Position numbers and translations under genes: made by a program
Assembly (NCBI GenBank): GCA_937996655.1
Contig: CALKUK010000014.1
Span: forward strand, 248,001-312,000
Length of the DNA: 64,000 nucleotides
Direction: 5' to 3'
Origin: an uncultured Sphingomonadaceae bacterium
GTDB taxonomy: Bacteria; Pseudomonadota; Alphaproteobacteria; Sphingomonadales; Sphingomonadaceae
Shown: positions 36,155 through 44,441 of the stretch, in pieces
How positions within the stretch are numbered: the first letter of the stretch is position 1
Layout: the number at the start of each line of letters is the position of its first letter
The notes under the pieces: generated by a model
Told to the model about the DNA's origin: nothing
The model's database searches: none
The model's input: the letters and a program-made list of their open reading frames with translations, nothing else

Positions 36155-36244
36155 AAGGACGGGGCTTCGACAAGCTCAGCCCAATCGGTTTCACGAAACC
36201 CGCCACCCCTCCGTTTGCCCTGAGCTTGTCGAAGGGTCGTCCTT
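36155..36244. repeat. Inverted repeat, CTTCGACA family, copy 2 (downstream of GIY-YIG gene)
   Basis: Arms at 36155-36188 (GGGGCTTCGACAAGCTCAGC in the centre) and 36211-36244 (GCCCTGAGCTTGTCGAAGGG). Begins seven bases after the GIY-YIG stop and lies between that gene and the convergent deoxyhypusine synthase-like gene. Same orientation as copy 1. Confidence 0.87.
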
Positions 36245-36335
36245 GTTGTTCACCGCCATTCCTCAATTCTCCTGCAAATAGAAAAAGCCCCGGCCTTTCG
36301 ACCGGGACTCTTCCCTTTTTCCAATGACGCCGCGC

Positions 36336-37388
36336 TTAGGCGAACAGCTTGGCCCAGGCGCGCTTTTCGCGGGTTTTCCAGTGGCCGCGGTGATAGGCGT
36401 CGGACGCGAGCAGCGGCATGACGCTGCCGGCTTCGGCGAAGACCATCTGTTCGATGCCGGTGTTGACCTTGCCCCAGCTCGCCGCTTCCTGAAGCGTGGA
36501 GGAAGAGCACGCCCCGTCGCGCACGTCGGCGACCGTGATCTGGACGGCATATTTGTGGACGGCGACGTCTTCATGGCCGAGGATTTCGGCGCAGACGACC
36601 GTGTCCTGAATGAAGTTCTTCGGCACACCGCCACCGATCATGAGAAGGCCGGTTTCGCCTGCCTTGATCTTGATGTCGGTCAGTTCGCGGAAGTCCGCGA
36701 CCGCGTCGATCATCATATAGGGCTTGCCTTCCTTGGCGCGGTCGACCTGATGCTTGACGAGGCCGAAGCCTGCCGAGCTGTCGACGAACGCCGGGCAGAA
36801 GATCGGCACGTCATGCTCATAAGCGAGCTTGACGAGGCTGTTGTCCTTCTTGCCATGTTCCGACAAATATCGGCCCATTTCGCGGATGAAGGCGCGGCTG
36901 GAATAGGCCTTGGGCTCCAGTTCATTCGCGATCTTGTTGATCGTGAAGTCGCAATCCTGCAGCTGCTCTTCGTCGATGTATGTGTCGTAGATGCGGTCGA
37001 TGTAGAGTGAGCGCAGCGTATCATCGTCAGGAATTTCGAGCGCCTGATAATGCTTGTGGCCAAGGCCTTCGAAGAAATCCATGTCGACGATGGTGGCGCC
37101 AGTGGCGACGATGCCGTCCACCATGTTGTTGCGCAACAGTTCCGCATAGAGATCCATGCAGCCGCCCGCCGAGGTGGAGCCAGCGATCACGAGGAAGATC
37201 GTGCAGTCCTTGTCGGCTAACATCTGGTTGTAAATGCCGGTGGCGCGCGCGAGATCACGGCTGGTGAAGCTCATCTTGCCCATCTGGTCGATGATCGGGC
37301 GGGCATCAAAGCTGGTGATGTCGATATGCTCAACGGTGGTGGAAAGCAGTTCTGCCTTGCGCTGGGCATTGCTCTGGGGGCTGGTCAT
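36336..37388 (-). CDS. Deoxyhypusine synthase-family enzyme (putative homospermidine synthase)
   Basis: NAD-dependent aminobutyl-transferase fold. In archaea and eukaryotes this family modifies the translation factor IF5A; bacteria lack that factor, and several bacterial homologues are known or thought to make polyamines. The catalytic lysine region EAASWGKVN is intact, K307 in a 350-residue protein, and the AGSTSAGGCMDLYAELLRNN and GIVATGATIVDMDFFE blocks fit the cofactor site. The start after GGAGACAGG is chosen over a TTG six codons upstream. Polyamine chemistry is supported by the decarboxylase upstream on the same strand. Homospermidine synthesis is an inference. Confidence 0.8.
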   Translation of the reverse strand: MTSPQSNAQRKAELLSTTVEHIDITSFDARPIIDQMGKMSFTSRDLARATGIYNQMLADKDCTIFLVIAGSTSAGGCMDLYAELLRNNMVDGIVATGATIVDMDFFEGLGHKHYQALEIPDDDTLRSLYIDRIYDTYIDEEQLQDCDFTINKIANELEPKAYSSRAFIREMGRYLSEHGKKDNSLVKLAYEHDVPIFCPAFVDSSAGFGLVKHQVDRAKEGKPYMMIDAVADFRELTDIKIKAGETGLLMIGGGVPKNFIQDTVVCAEILGHEDVAVHKYAVQITVADVRDGACSSSTLQEAASWGKVNTGIEQMVFAEAGSVMPLLASDAYHRGHWKTREKRAWAKLFA

Positions 37389-37419
37389 GATCTTGCCTGT
37401 CTCCAATAAAAATTAGGGC

Positions 37420-37480
37420 GTCACCCCGGCCAAGGCCGGGGTCTCTGGTCGGGAGATGCCAGCTTATGCTGGCATGACGG
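37420..37480. repeat. Double-hairpin intergenic repeat between decarboxylase and DHS-like genes
   Basis: Two palindromes in a row: CCCCGGCCAAGGCCGGGG (37424-37441) and ATGCCAGCTTATGCTGGCAT (37456-37475), flanked by GTCA and TGACGG. Related in part to the repeat at 40400. One of the few copies that lies between tandem genes. Confidence 0.8.
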
Positions 37481-37495
37481 AATGATAGGTCTGCG

Positions 37496-38683
37496 TTACA
37501 GCTTCACGACGCGGGCGGAAAGCGCCTGATCGGCATCTTCCCCATAAAGCGTCGCCATCGGCGCGTCCGTCACTTCGTGCGTTGCGCCGTTGGTGAAGCC
37601 GTTAAAGCCGGTCCGCATGGCGCAGCCATAGGCACCGAGCATCCCGATTTCGATATAGTCCCCCGCCTGCACATCGGCAGGCAGCAGGAATGGCCCTGCC
37701 ATATGGTCCATATCGTCACAGGTCGGGCCGTAGAAGCTGAACGCCATGTCGCGGGTGTCCGACGCGTCTTCGCGCAGCAACGCGACGGGGAAGCGCCAGC
37801 CGACATGCGCTGCATCAAACAGGGCACCATAGGCGCCGTCATTGATGTACAGTTCATCCCCGCGGCGCTTTTCCACGCGCACGATCAGCGACGAATATTC
37901 GGCGCACAGCGCGCGGCCGGGTTCGCACCACAGTTCCGATGAATAGCTGACCGGCAGGCTCTCATAAGCGCGCGCAATCGCATCGAAATAGGCGTTGAGC
38001 GCGGGCGGCTCCATGCCGGGATAGACGCTCGGGAAGCCGCCGCCGACGTCGATCACGTCCACAGTGACGCCCGAGGAGACGATGGCCGCGCGCACTCGCT
38101 CCATCGCTTCGACATAAGCGGACGGCGTCATCGCCTGGCTACCGACGTGGAAGCAGATGCCAAGCGCATCGGCGACCTGACGGGTGGCGATCAACAATTC
38201 GCGCACTTCGCTCGGGTCGGCACCAAATTTGGATGCGAGGCTGAGCTTGGAATGTTCAGACGACACGCGCAGGCGGACGCACAGGGTCAGGTCTGTCGCA
38301 CCGTTCGTGGCGCGCACGATCTTGTCCAGCTCATCCATGCTGTCGAGCGAGAAGGTGCGGACACCGTGATCTTCATAGGCTTCGCGGATGGCTTCTTCGG
38401 CTTTGACCGGGTGCATGAAGCACAGGGTCGCCTCTGGCGCGTTGGACCGCACCAGCTTCACCTCGGCAAGGCTCGCGACGTCAAAGTGCGTGATGCCGCT
38501 GTCCCACAGGAGCGCAATCAGCTCTGGCGAGGGGTTGGCCTTCACCGCATAGAGCGATTTACCCGGAAACTTCTCGACAAAGAAGCGGGCAGCACGCTGA
38601 GCGGCATGCGGACGAATGAGCGTGACCGGCTGGACCGGTCGAAGGGCGGTAGCTAGCCCCAGCGCGCTATGGTGCTTGTGCAA
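37496..38683 (-). CDS. Ornithine/diamino-acid decarboxylase (fold type III PLP enzyme)
   Basis: Alanine-racemase-like decarboxylase producing a diamine, most likely putrescine from ornithine. PLP lysine K48 lies in SLYAVKANPSPELI; the HVGSQ motif, GGGFPSVYPG, CEPGRA and the active-site C322 in GPTCDDMD are the ODC/DapDC markers. The TTG start at 38683 is the only candidate after a GGAGG nine bases upstream. 395 residues. Substrate could also be lysine or arginine, as this family has few clear-cut specificity residues. Same strand as the DHS-like gene and divergent from the dehydratase. Confidence 0.87.
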   Translation of the reverse strand: MHKHHSALGLATALRPVQPVTLIRPHAAQRAARFFVEKFPGKSLYAVKANPSPELIALLWDSGITHFDVASLAEVKLVRSNAPEATLCFMHPVKAEEAIREAYEDHGVRTFSLDSMDELDKIVRATNGATDLTLCVRLRVSSEHSKLSLASKFGADPSEVRELLIATRQVADALGICFHVGSQAMTPSAYVEAMERVRAAIVSSGVTVDVIDVGGGFPSVYPGMEPPALNAYFDAIARAYESLPVSYSSELWCEPGRALCAEYSSLIVRVEKRRGDELYINDGAYGALFDAAHVGWRFPVALLREDASDTRDMAFSFYGPTCDDMDHMAGPFLLPADVQAGDYIEIGMLGAYGCAMRTGFNGFTNGATHEVTDAPMATLYGEDADQALSARVVKL

Positions 38684-38833
38684 CTCAAGGGACCTCCAAA
38701 AGGTAGTTCAAACGTCAACTGCTGCCTTGCGGTTATTGGAAGTCCCCATGGGGCAGCGGAGGGCGCGTATATGAATTGCGTTTCCTGATGTAAAGTGAAT
38801 CCGAAGCAGTTTTTTGTGACAGAAAGGGACAAT

Positions 38834-39796
38834 GTGAAGGGGGGCAGAAAACCGTCATTTTCAGGGGTGGAGCAGGCGTTGCGCAAAGTGGCCGATGTGG
38901 TGCCGCCGACCCCGCTCAAGCCTCTGAAATTCGGCGAATCAATGCTGTTCTGCAAATGTGAGTCGGAACAGCCGATGCGCGCCTTCAAGCTGCGCGGGGC
39001 CTGGCACCGGCTGACAGATATGAACGCGGCGGAAAACAAGGGCGGCGTGGTCGCTTTTTCCAGCGGCAATCACGCGCAGGGTGTCGCCTGGAGCGCGCAG
39101 CGTCTGGGCATGCCTGCCCTCATCGTCATGCCGTCGGACGCGCCGGAGGTGAAGGTTGCCGGTACCCGCGCTTTGGGGGCGGAGATCGTCCTCTATGACC
39201 GGATGACCGAACGCCGTGAGGTCATCGCCGCCAAGATTGCCGCTGAGCGCGGGGCAACGCTCGTGCCGAGCTTTGATGATCCCTGGGTGGTCGAGGGGCA
39301 GGGCAGCGCCGGGCTGGAGGCGGTCGCGCAGATGGCCGCGCTGGGTCTGGCTGCACCCGATATGGTGATCATGCCCTGCGGGGGCGGTGGGCTTGCGGCC
39401 GGTCTGGCGCTGGCGCTGCCTGATGCGCGAGTGGTGGTGGTCGAGCCGGAGGGTTGGGACGATATGGGTCACTCGTTGCGCGGCGGTGTGATCGTTCCCG
39501 TTGGCCCCAATCCACCGCCGACCAGTTGCGACGCGATCCAGACGCTTCAGGTCGCGCCGATCACGTTCGATATTCTAAAGGCGCGGGGTGCTGTGGGTGT
39601 TGCTGTCTCGGAGGCAGACACCTTCGCCGCGATGCGCCATGCCAGGCGCGAACTCGGGCTGATGATCGAGCCGGGCGGCGCGGTCGCGCTGGCGGCGATC
39701 CTTTCGGGCAAGGTCACACCGGGTGCCCGCACGCTCGTCCTCCTGTCCGGCGGCAATGTGGACCCGACCCTGTTCGACCGCGTGATGGCAGGCTAG
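38834..39796 (+). CDS. Threonine/serine dehydratase-like PLP enzyme
   Basis: Fold type II PLP enzyme. The PLP lysine is K52 in MRAFKLRGAWHRL, followed by SSGNHAQGVA and the glycine loop PCGGGGLAAG. There is no C-terminal ACT regulatory domain, so it is a catabolic-type dehydratase or serine racemase, not biosynthetic IlvA. I choose the GTG at 38834 (AAAGGGA just upstream), giving 320 residues; a GTG at 38795 would add 13 residues. Divergent from the decarboxylase. Confidence 0.85.
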   Translation: MKGGRKPSFSGVEQALRKVADVVPPTPLKPLKFGESMLFCKCESEQPMRAFKLRGAWHRLTDMNAAENKGGVVAFSSGNHAQGVAWSAQRLGMPALIVMPSDAPEVKVAGTRALGAEIVLYDRMTERREVIAAKIAAERGATLVPSFDDPWVVEGQGSAGLEAVAQMAALGLAAPDMVIMPCGGGGLAAGLALALPDARVVVVEPEGWDDMGHSLRGGVIVPVGPNPPPTSCDAIQTLQVAPITFDILKARGAVGVAVSEADTFAAMRHARRELGLMIEPGGAVALAAILSGKVTPGARTLVLLSGGNVDPTLFDRVMAG

Positions 39797-39805
39797 AGGC
39801 GGACC

Positions 39806-39967
39806 ATGTCTGAAACGATCCTTTCGCTCGCCATGCTCACCGCAGCGGCGCTCATCTGGGGCGGCATCCGCCTCATCCGCACGGCGCATGAAACGCGCAA
39901 AGGCTGGCTGATGATTGCAGCAGCCTTGGTGATGCTCGGCAATGTGCTGATCGTCGCCTGGCCATAA
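39806..39967 (+). CDS. Small membrane protein of 53 residues, unknown function
   Basis: A short frame beginning MSETILSLAMLTAAAL and ending VMLGNVLIVAWP then TAA. It has two predicted membrane helices (about residues 5-23 and 34-52) joined by a basic loop RLIRTAHETRKG, placed so the loop would face the cytoplasm. A GAGGCGGA stretch precedes the ATG by a few bases. It lies nine bases after the dehydratase stop, so it may be cotranscribed. Family not recognised. Confidence 0.6.
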   Translation: MSETILSLAMLTAAALIWGGIRLIRTAHETRKGWLMIAAALVMLGNVLIVAWP

Positions 39968-40068
39968 GCACGGGGCACATCGCGCGCGCTGGTGGAACAA
40001 CTACGCCGCGTCCGCCGTTTCCCTTGTGAACGTCCAGACCTCTGGATGCAGACATTGGGAGCAGGACG

Positions 40069-40383
40069 ATGCGGACATTTCTATCAACCGGCATCATGGC
40101 GCTGGCGGCGGTGTCGCTCGGCGCCTGCGCTGAATATCGCAATAATGAGACGATGCGCGGCGCAGGCCGAGGTGCCGCCATTGGTGCGGTGGGCGGTGCT
40201 GTTGTCGGCGTGGTCGTCGATGGCGTCAGCCCCATTGAAGGGGCGGTTGCAGGTGCTGTCGCCGGTGGCGCCGTTGGCGCGCTGACGGCCAAAGGCCGCC
40301 GCTGGATGCGCGATGATCAGGGCAATTGCTATTATCTCAACAGCCGCCACGCCCGGGTCTATGACCGCAGGCGGAGTTGCTGA
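40069..40383 (+). CDS. Glycine-zipper lipoprotein (small, outer-membrane-associated)
   Basis: A 104-residue protein with signal and lipobox ending SLGAC at residue 20, then a glycine-zipper block AAIGAVGGAVVGVVVDG, GAVAGAVAGGAVGAL that can insert into membranes. The C-terminal RDDQGNCYYLNSRHARVYDR has a cysteine pair (with the final C). Resembles small 17-kDa-antigen-like lipoproteins. Function unknown. Confidence 0.75.
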   Translation: MRTFLSTGIMALAAVSLGACAEYRNNETMRGAGRGAAIGAVGGAVVGVVVDGVSPIEGAVAGAVAGGAVGALTAKGRRWMRDDQGNCYYLNSRHARVYDRRRSC

Positions 40384-40399
40384 GGGCACCAATGCTTAT

Positions 40400-40463
40400 C
40401 CGTCATTCCAGCGCAGGCTGGACTCTCTTGAACCGGAGATGCCAGCCTGCGCTGGCATGACGG
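40400..40463. repeat. Inverted repeat, CCGTCATTCC family
   Basis: Arms of 22 bases with one mismatch at 40400-40421 and 40442-40463 (central words TCCAGCGCAGG and CCTGCGCTGG), between convergent lipoprotein and tldD genes. Confidence 0.88.
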
Positions 40464-40469
40464 AAAAAA

Positions 40470-41900
40470 CTACGCCGCCGTCCCGCCGACGGTCAGCCCT
40501 TCGACCAGCAATGTTGGTTGGCCGACGCCTGCAGGCACACTCTGCCCGCCCTTGCCGCAGATACCGACGCCTTCATCGAGCGCCATGTCATTGCCGATGC
40601 CGGTCACCTTGGTCAGCACGGTCGGACCGTCGCCGATGAGCGTCGCGCCTTTGACCGGTGCACCGATCTTTCCATCCTTCACCAGATAGGCTTCGGTGCA
40701 GGTGAAGACGAATTTGCCCGACACGATATCGACCTGCCCGCCGCCAAAGCTTTTGGCGAAGATGCCGTTTTTCACGCGGCTCAGCAGTTCAGCCGGGTCG
40801 TCCTGCCCGTCCTTCATATAGGTGTTGGTCATGCGCGGCATGGGCGCGTGCGCATAGGATTCGCGGCGGCCATTGCCTGTGGGTTCCACACCCATCAGGC
40901 GGGCGTTGAGCCGGTCCTGCATATAGCCCTTCAGGATGCCGTCTTCGATCAGCACCGTCTCGCCCGTGGGCGTGCCTTCATCGTCGATGGAGAGCGATCC
41001 GCGCCGCGCCTCAAGCGCGCCATTGTCGACCACCGTCACGCCCGGTGCGCCGACGCGTTCCCCGATGCGACCGGAAAAGACGCTGGTGCCCTTGCGGTTG
41101 AAATCGCCTTCCAGACCGTGACCAACAGCTTCATGCAGCAGCACGCCGGGCCAGCCGGGGCCGACGAGCACGGTCATTTCTCCGGCAGGGGCATCGACGC
41201 TCTGCAAATTGACAAGCGCCTGTGCCAGCGCCTCGTCAATGCAGCGGTTCCAGGTCGCGGGGTCGAACAGCTTGTCATAAAGATAGCGGCCGCCAAGGCC
41301 GTGATAACCGCTTTCACGCCGGCCATTTTCTTCCGCGACAATGCTGACATTGAGGCGGACGAGCGGACGGACGTCGGTCGCGACAAAGCCGTCGGCGCGG
41401 ACGATTTCAACCACGCTCCAGCTGGCGGACAACGCGACCGACACCTGCACGACACGCGGGTCCCGCGCGCGGGCGGCGGCATCGATCTGCTGGCAGAGCG
41501 CGACCTTGTCGGCAAAGGGGATAAGCCCCATCGGATCGCCATCGGTATAGAGATGCCGGTTGTTCTGGCGTGGGGCTGCGGTCATTGCTCCCTTGGCGGG
41601 ATCGAGCAGGGTCAGCGTTTCACCCGCACGGCGGATCGCGGCTTCGCTCAGTTCATTGGCATGGGCAAAACCCGTCATCTCGCCAGACACGCCGCGCAGG
41701 CCAAAGCCTGCATCGGTGGAATAGTCCGCCGTTTTCAGGCGGCCATCGTCAAAGCCGAAGCTTTCTGATGCGCGATATTGGAGGTAGAGCTCCCCATCAT
41801 CGCAACGGGACAACATCTGCGCGGTCACGCGGCGGGCGGTGTCCGGGTCCAGCTGACCATCATGGTAGAGAAAGCGGCGGGGGTCGGTGATGAGCGTCAT
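40470..41900 (-). CDS. tldD: Metalloprotease subunit TldD
   Basis: Zinc protease subunit of the TldD/TldE heterodimer, which digests unfolded peptides and matures some antibiotic peptides or trims antitoxins. The HExxxH motif is HEAVGH at residues 256-261 in VLLHEAVGHGLEGD. Other hallmarks are TYMKDGQDDPAELLS and the C-terminal GKGGQSVPAGVGQPTLL. 476 residues. Its partner gene tldE is in the window at 57698, not adjacent. Confidence 0.95.
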   Translation of the reverse strand: MTLITDPRRFLYHDGQLDPDTARRVTAQMLSRCDDGELYLQYRASESFGFDDGRLKTADYSTDAGFGLRGVSGEMTGFAHANELSEAAIRRAGETLTLLDPAKGAMTAAPRQNNRHLYTDGDPMGLIPFADKVALCQQIDAAARARDPRVVQVSVALSASWSVVEIVRADGFVATDVRPLVRLNVSIVAEENGRRESGYHGLGGRYLYDKLFDPATWNRCIDEALAQALVNLQSVDAPAGEMTVLVGPGWPGVLLHEAVGHGLEGDFNRKGTSVFSGRIGERVGAPGVTVVDNGALEARRGSLSIDDEGTPTGETVLIEDGILKGYMQDRLNARLMGVEPTGNGRRESYAHAPMPRMTNTYMKDGQDDPAELLSRVKNGIFAKSFGGGQVDIVSGKFVFTCTEAYLVKDGKIGAPVKGATLIGDGPTVLTKVTGIGNDMALDEGVGICGKGGQSVPAGVGQPTLLVEGLTVGGTAA

Positions 41901-41926
41901 GCCCCCGATATAGGCACGAGTATCGG

Positions 41927-42478
41927 CTATTGATAGACGGCAGTGAGGGTGAAGGTGCCTTCATAGACGCCGGGCGCCTGTCCTGCACCGACGCGCAGCG
42001 TGGCCCCCACAGGCAGGGTGAAGAGGCCGTCATTAGAGACGATCCGCCACCGGCCACTGCTGCCAAGCTGGTTCAGCCCGCCTGTCGTGCTGGCCCCCAA
42101 GGTAAAGCTATCGACCGTCATCGTCTGAGGGCCGCTGACGCGCGTCAGGAGGATTGAGGGCGCGCCAAAGGAAAAGATCACGATCTGGTTGCGCGTTCCG
42201 GCCCCGGCAAAGGCCCCTGCGGTCGGTGTGCCGCCCGCCAATGTCGCACCACCGCCTGCAGAGCGCGATCCTGTCGGTGTAACGGTGACCGAGCCTGCGG
42301 CGGTGCTGCTCGCCATGACCTGACCGAAGTCGAGATCAGCGGTTTTCAAAAGCGACAGGCGTGGGACGATGGTGGTGCGGACCGTGCTCGTGGTTGATTG
42401 CGCAAAGGCGCACGGCGCCAAGGCGAGGGTAAGACTCGCGGCCATGCCTGCGGCAATGCGGGACCAGATTCGGGACAT
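41927..42478 (-). CDS. DUF4402-domain exported protein
   Basis: 183-residue exported protein from MSRIWSRIAAGMAASLTLAL; signal ends near CAFAQ. The mature part is beta-rich with motifs LSLLKTADLDFGQV, GSVTVTPTGSRS and VGATLRVGAGQAPGVYEG typical of DUF4402. The family is seen in proteobacteria near pilus-like genes, with no defined role. A paralogue lies 330 bases upstream on the same strand, separated by a small zinc-finger gene. Confidence 0.85.
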   Translation of the reverse strand: MSRIWSRIAAGMAASLTLALAPCAFAQSTTSTVRTTIVPRLSLLKTADLDFGQVMASSTAAGSVTVTPTGSRSAGGGATLAGGTPTAGAFAGAGTRNQIVIFSFGAPSILLTRVSGPQTMTVDSFTLGASTTGGLNQLGSSGRWRIVSNDGLFTLPVGATLRVGAGQAPGVYEGTFTLTAVYQ

Positions 42479-42564
42479 CCAGCGCCTGTATAGCGCAAGA
42501 GGTGTCACCCGCGCCTCACCTTAGATGGTTAAAGCGCGTTCAGATGTGTCGTGTTGGAAACAGA

Positions 42565-42756
42565 TTAGTCGTGATCAGCCGGACCGTGGGCGAGCACGAA
42601 TTTGCGGTCGCAATAGCCGCATTCGACATAGCCCTTTTCATCGATTTCGAGCCAGACGCGCGGATGGCCGAGCGCGGCGCCACCGGGAATGTCGCTCGCC
42701 CCGTCGCAAGAGACGCGGTGCGATGTGACGCGGACAGTTTCGGGAGACGTGATCAT
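42565..42756 (-). CDS. Zinc-finger protein, NDUFS6-like (zf-CHCC)
   Basis: A 63-residue product from MITSPETVRVTSHRVSCDG. Zinc ligands are the Cys in VSCDG, His in GHPRVWLEID, and a CxxC in GYVECGYCDRKFV; this CHCC set is that of the NDUFS6-like complex I accessory family found as a free small protein in Alphaproteobacteria. Located between the two DUF4402 genes and independent of them in function. A longer frame extends upstream but is not needed. Confidence 0.8.
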   Translation of the reverse strand: MITSPETVRVTSHRVSCDGASDIPGGAALGHPRVWLEIDEKGYVECGYCDRKFVLAHGPADHD

Positions 42757-42809
42757 GGAGCGGCAAATAGCAACAGCCGCGGCCGCTGGCAACGTGAAGC
42801 GTACATGCT

Positions 42810-43349
42810 CTATTGGTAAATCAGGGTGATGCGGAACGTGCCCGAATAACTTCCCGGTGCCTGATTGGCCCCGACATTGAGCCGCGCGCCCACGCCAAAC
42901 TGGAAAACGCCGGTGGACGAGCTGATGCGGAATTGCCGGGCCGTCGTGCTGAGCGTTTGGGTGGGCGTGCTGCCGATGATGAAAGTATCCGCAATCATCG
43001 TCTGCGTGCCGACGGATCGGCGCAGCGTGACAGTGTTGGCGTTCATGGAGATCAACAGGTTCTGGTTCGGTGCGCCGCGCCCGCCAAATTGGGCCTGCTG
43101 GAACCCGCCGCCAATGGCGGTCACAGGTCCGGTCGTCGTCTTCGCGCCGAAGGGGGAAATTGTCACTGTCCCCGCTGCCGGCCCGGCAATCAGGTTGCCA
43201 AACAGCAGGTCATCAATTTTGATGAAGGATAAGGTCTGCAGCACCGCAATTTCGGCACGGCCATTCGCCTGCCCGGCATGCGCCATGCCGGGCAAAGCGA
43301 GGCCCCCCAGAGCCGCCAAAATCCCAAGATAAAACCGAATCGGTGCCAT
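42810..43349 (-). CDS. DUF4402-domain exported protein (paralogue)
   Basis: 179-residue protein with signal peptide to about MAHAG (residue 26). Core strands LSFIKIDDLLFGNL, GTVTISPFGAKT and FGVGARLNVGANQAPGSYSG match the neighbour at 41927 and define DUF4402. The LNVGANQAPGSY end is the most conserved part. Role unknown; two copies with a shared ancestor hint at partners or a fimbria-like function. Confidence 0.87.
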   Translation of the reverse strand: MAPIRFYLGILAALGGLALPGMAHAGQANGRAEIAVLQTLSFIKIDDLLFGNLIAGPAAGTVTISPFGAKTTTGPVTAIGGGFQQAQFGGRGAPNQNLLISMNANTVTLRRSVGTQTMIADTFIIGSTPTQTLSTTARQFRISSSTGVFQFGVGARLNVGANQAPGSYSGTFRITLIYQ

Positions 43350-43523
43350 TAAAATCTTCGTTCCCCTGCAGCGGTTCTAGCTTTGGAAGGTAAACAAAGC
43401 CGAAAAGCGGCCAAAAAATAGCCAAAGTGGATCATATCTGTCGCGTAGCTCAGCGGCAGGGGAGGGCAACGGATCGTGTCTCAGGTCTTTCTCCCGCCCC
43501 CGCTTGTCGCTAGAGCCGGTGAT

Positions 43524-44441
43524 ATGAGTGAAGCAGCCATTGTGATCGACAAGGTCGAAAAGACCTATCAAGGGGGAAAGCAGGCGTTGAAGGGGGTCTC
43601 CTTCGACGTGCCGCGCGGGTCCATCTTCGGGCTTCTGGGCCCCAATGGCGCGGGCAAATCCACGCTGATCAACATCCTTGCGGGGCTGGTGACGAAAACC
43701 GGCGGGCATGCCAGCATCTGGGGCTTCGATATTGATGCGCATCCGCGCAATGCGAAGAATTCGATTGGCATCGTCCCGCAGGAAATCGTGTTCGATCCGT
43801 TCTTTACCCCGTTTGAAACGCTGGAAAATGTCGCCGGCCTTTATGGCGTGAAGAAGGGCGACCGCCGCACGATGGAATTGCTCAATGCCGTTCACCTGGG
43901 GGACAAGGCGCACGCCTATGCGCGCACATTGTCCGGCGGGATGAAGCGGCGTCTGCTCGTCGCCAAGGCGATGGTCCATTCCCCGCCGATCCTTGTGCTC
44001 GATGAACCGACGGCGGGTGTCGATATCGAACTGCGCCAGCAGCTTTGGGAATATGTACGGGAACTCAACCGGCGCGGCGTCACCATCGTGCTGACCACCC
44101 ACTATCTGGAAGAAGCCGAAGAGCTGTGTGAGCGGATCGCCATCATCAACCACGGGCAGGTCATCGCCAACAAGCCCACGCGCGATCTCGTCAACATGGC
44201 GCAGGAAAAGATCGTCGAAGTCACGGTCGACCGCGACATGGCAACGCCGCCGTCTTCGCCGCTGTTTCAAAAAATTGACCTGACGGCCGGACGTGTGCTG
44301 ACGATCACCTATTCCAAGGCCACGGCGAATGCGGGCGATGTGCTCGGCGCGGTGCAGGCCGCGGGCTATGGCATCGCCGATGTCTCCACGCGGGAACCCG
44401 ATCTGGAACACGTCTTCCTGAACCTGACGCGGGCGGCTTAA
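43524..44441 (+). CDS. ABC transporter ATP-binding protein
   Basis: 305-residue ATPase from MSEAAIVIDKVEK. Walker A GPNGAGKST is at 39-47, signature LSGGMKRR and Walker B PPILVLDEPTAGVD follow, and a H-loop in LTTHYLEE. It belongs to the ABC-2-type export or natural-product export group. No permease gene lies in the neighbourhood, so its partner is elsewhere; the next gene is nadB, whose ATG shares one base with its stop. Confidence 0.88.
   Translation: MSEAAIVIDKVEKTYQGGKQALKGVSFDVPRGSIFGLLGPNGAGKSTLINILAGLVTKTGGHASIWGFDIDAHPRNAKNSIGIVPQEIVFDPFFTPFETLENVAGLYGVKKGDRRTMELLNAVHLGDKAHAYARTLSGGMKRRLLVAKAMVHSPPILVLDEPTAGVDIELRQQLWEYVRELNRRGVTIVLTTHYLEEAEELCERIAIINHGQVIANKPTRDLVNMAQEKIVEVTVDRDMATPPSSPLFQKIDLTAGRVLTITYSKATANAGDVLGAVQAAGYGIADVSTREPDLEHVFLNLTRAA

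Noticed and set aside
38684..38833. Possible polyamine or other riboswitch (speF-like leader) upstream of the decarboxylase
   Set aside because: The GCTGCC/GGCAGC pair and CCCCATGGGG palindrome are there, but I cannot match a known riboswitch consensus from sequence alone, and the stretch also serves the divergent dehydratase.
43436..43475. tRNA-like string GCGTAGCTCAGCGGCAG before the ABC ATPase gene
   Set aside because: A D-arm-like piece is present but there is no anticodon stem, T-arm or matching acceptor strand.
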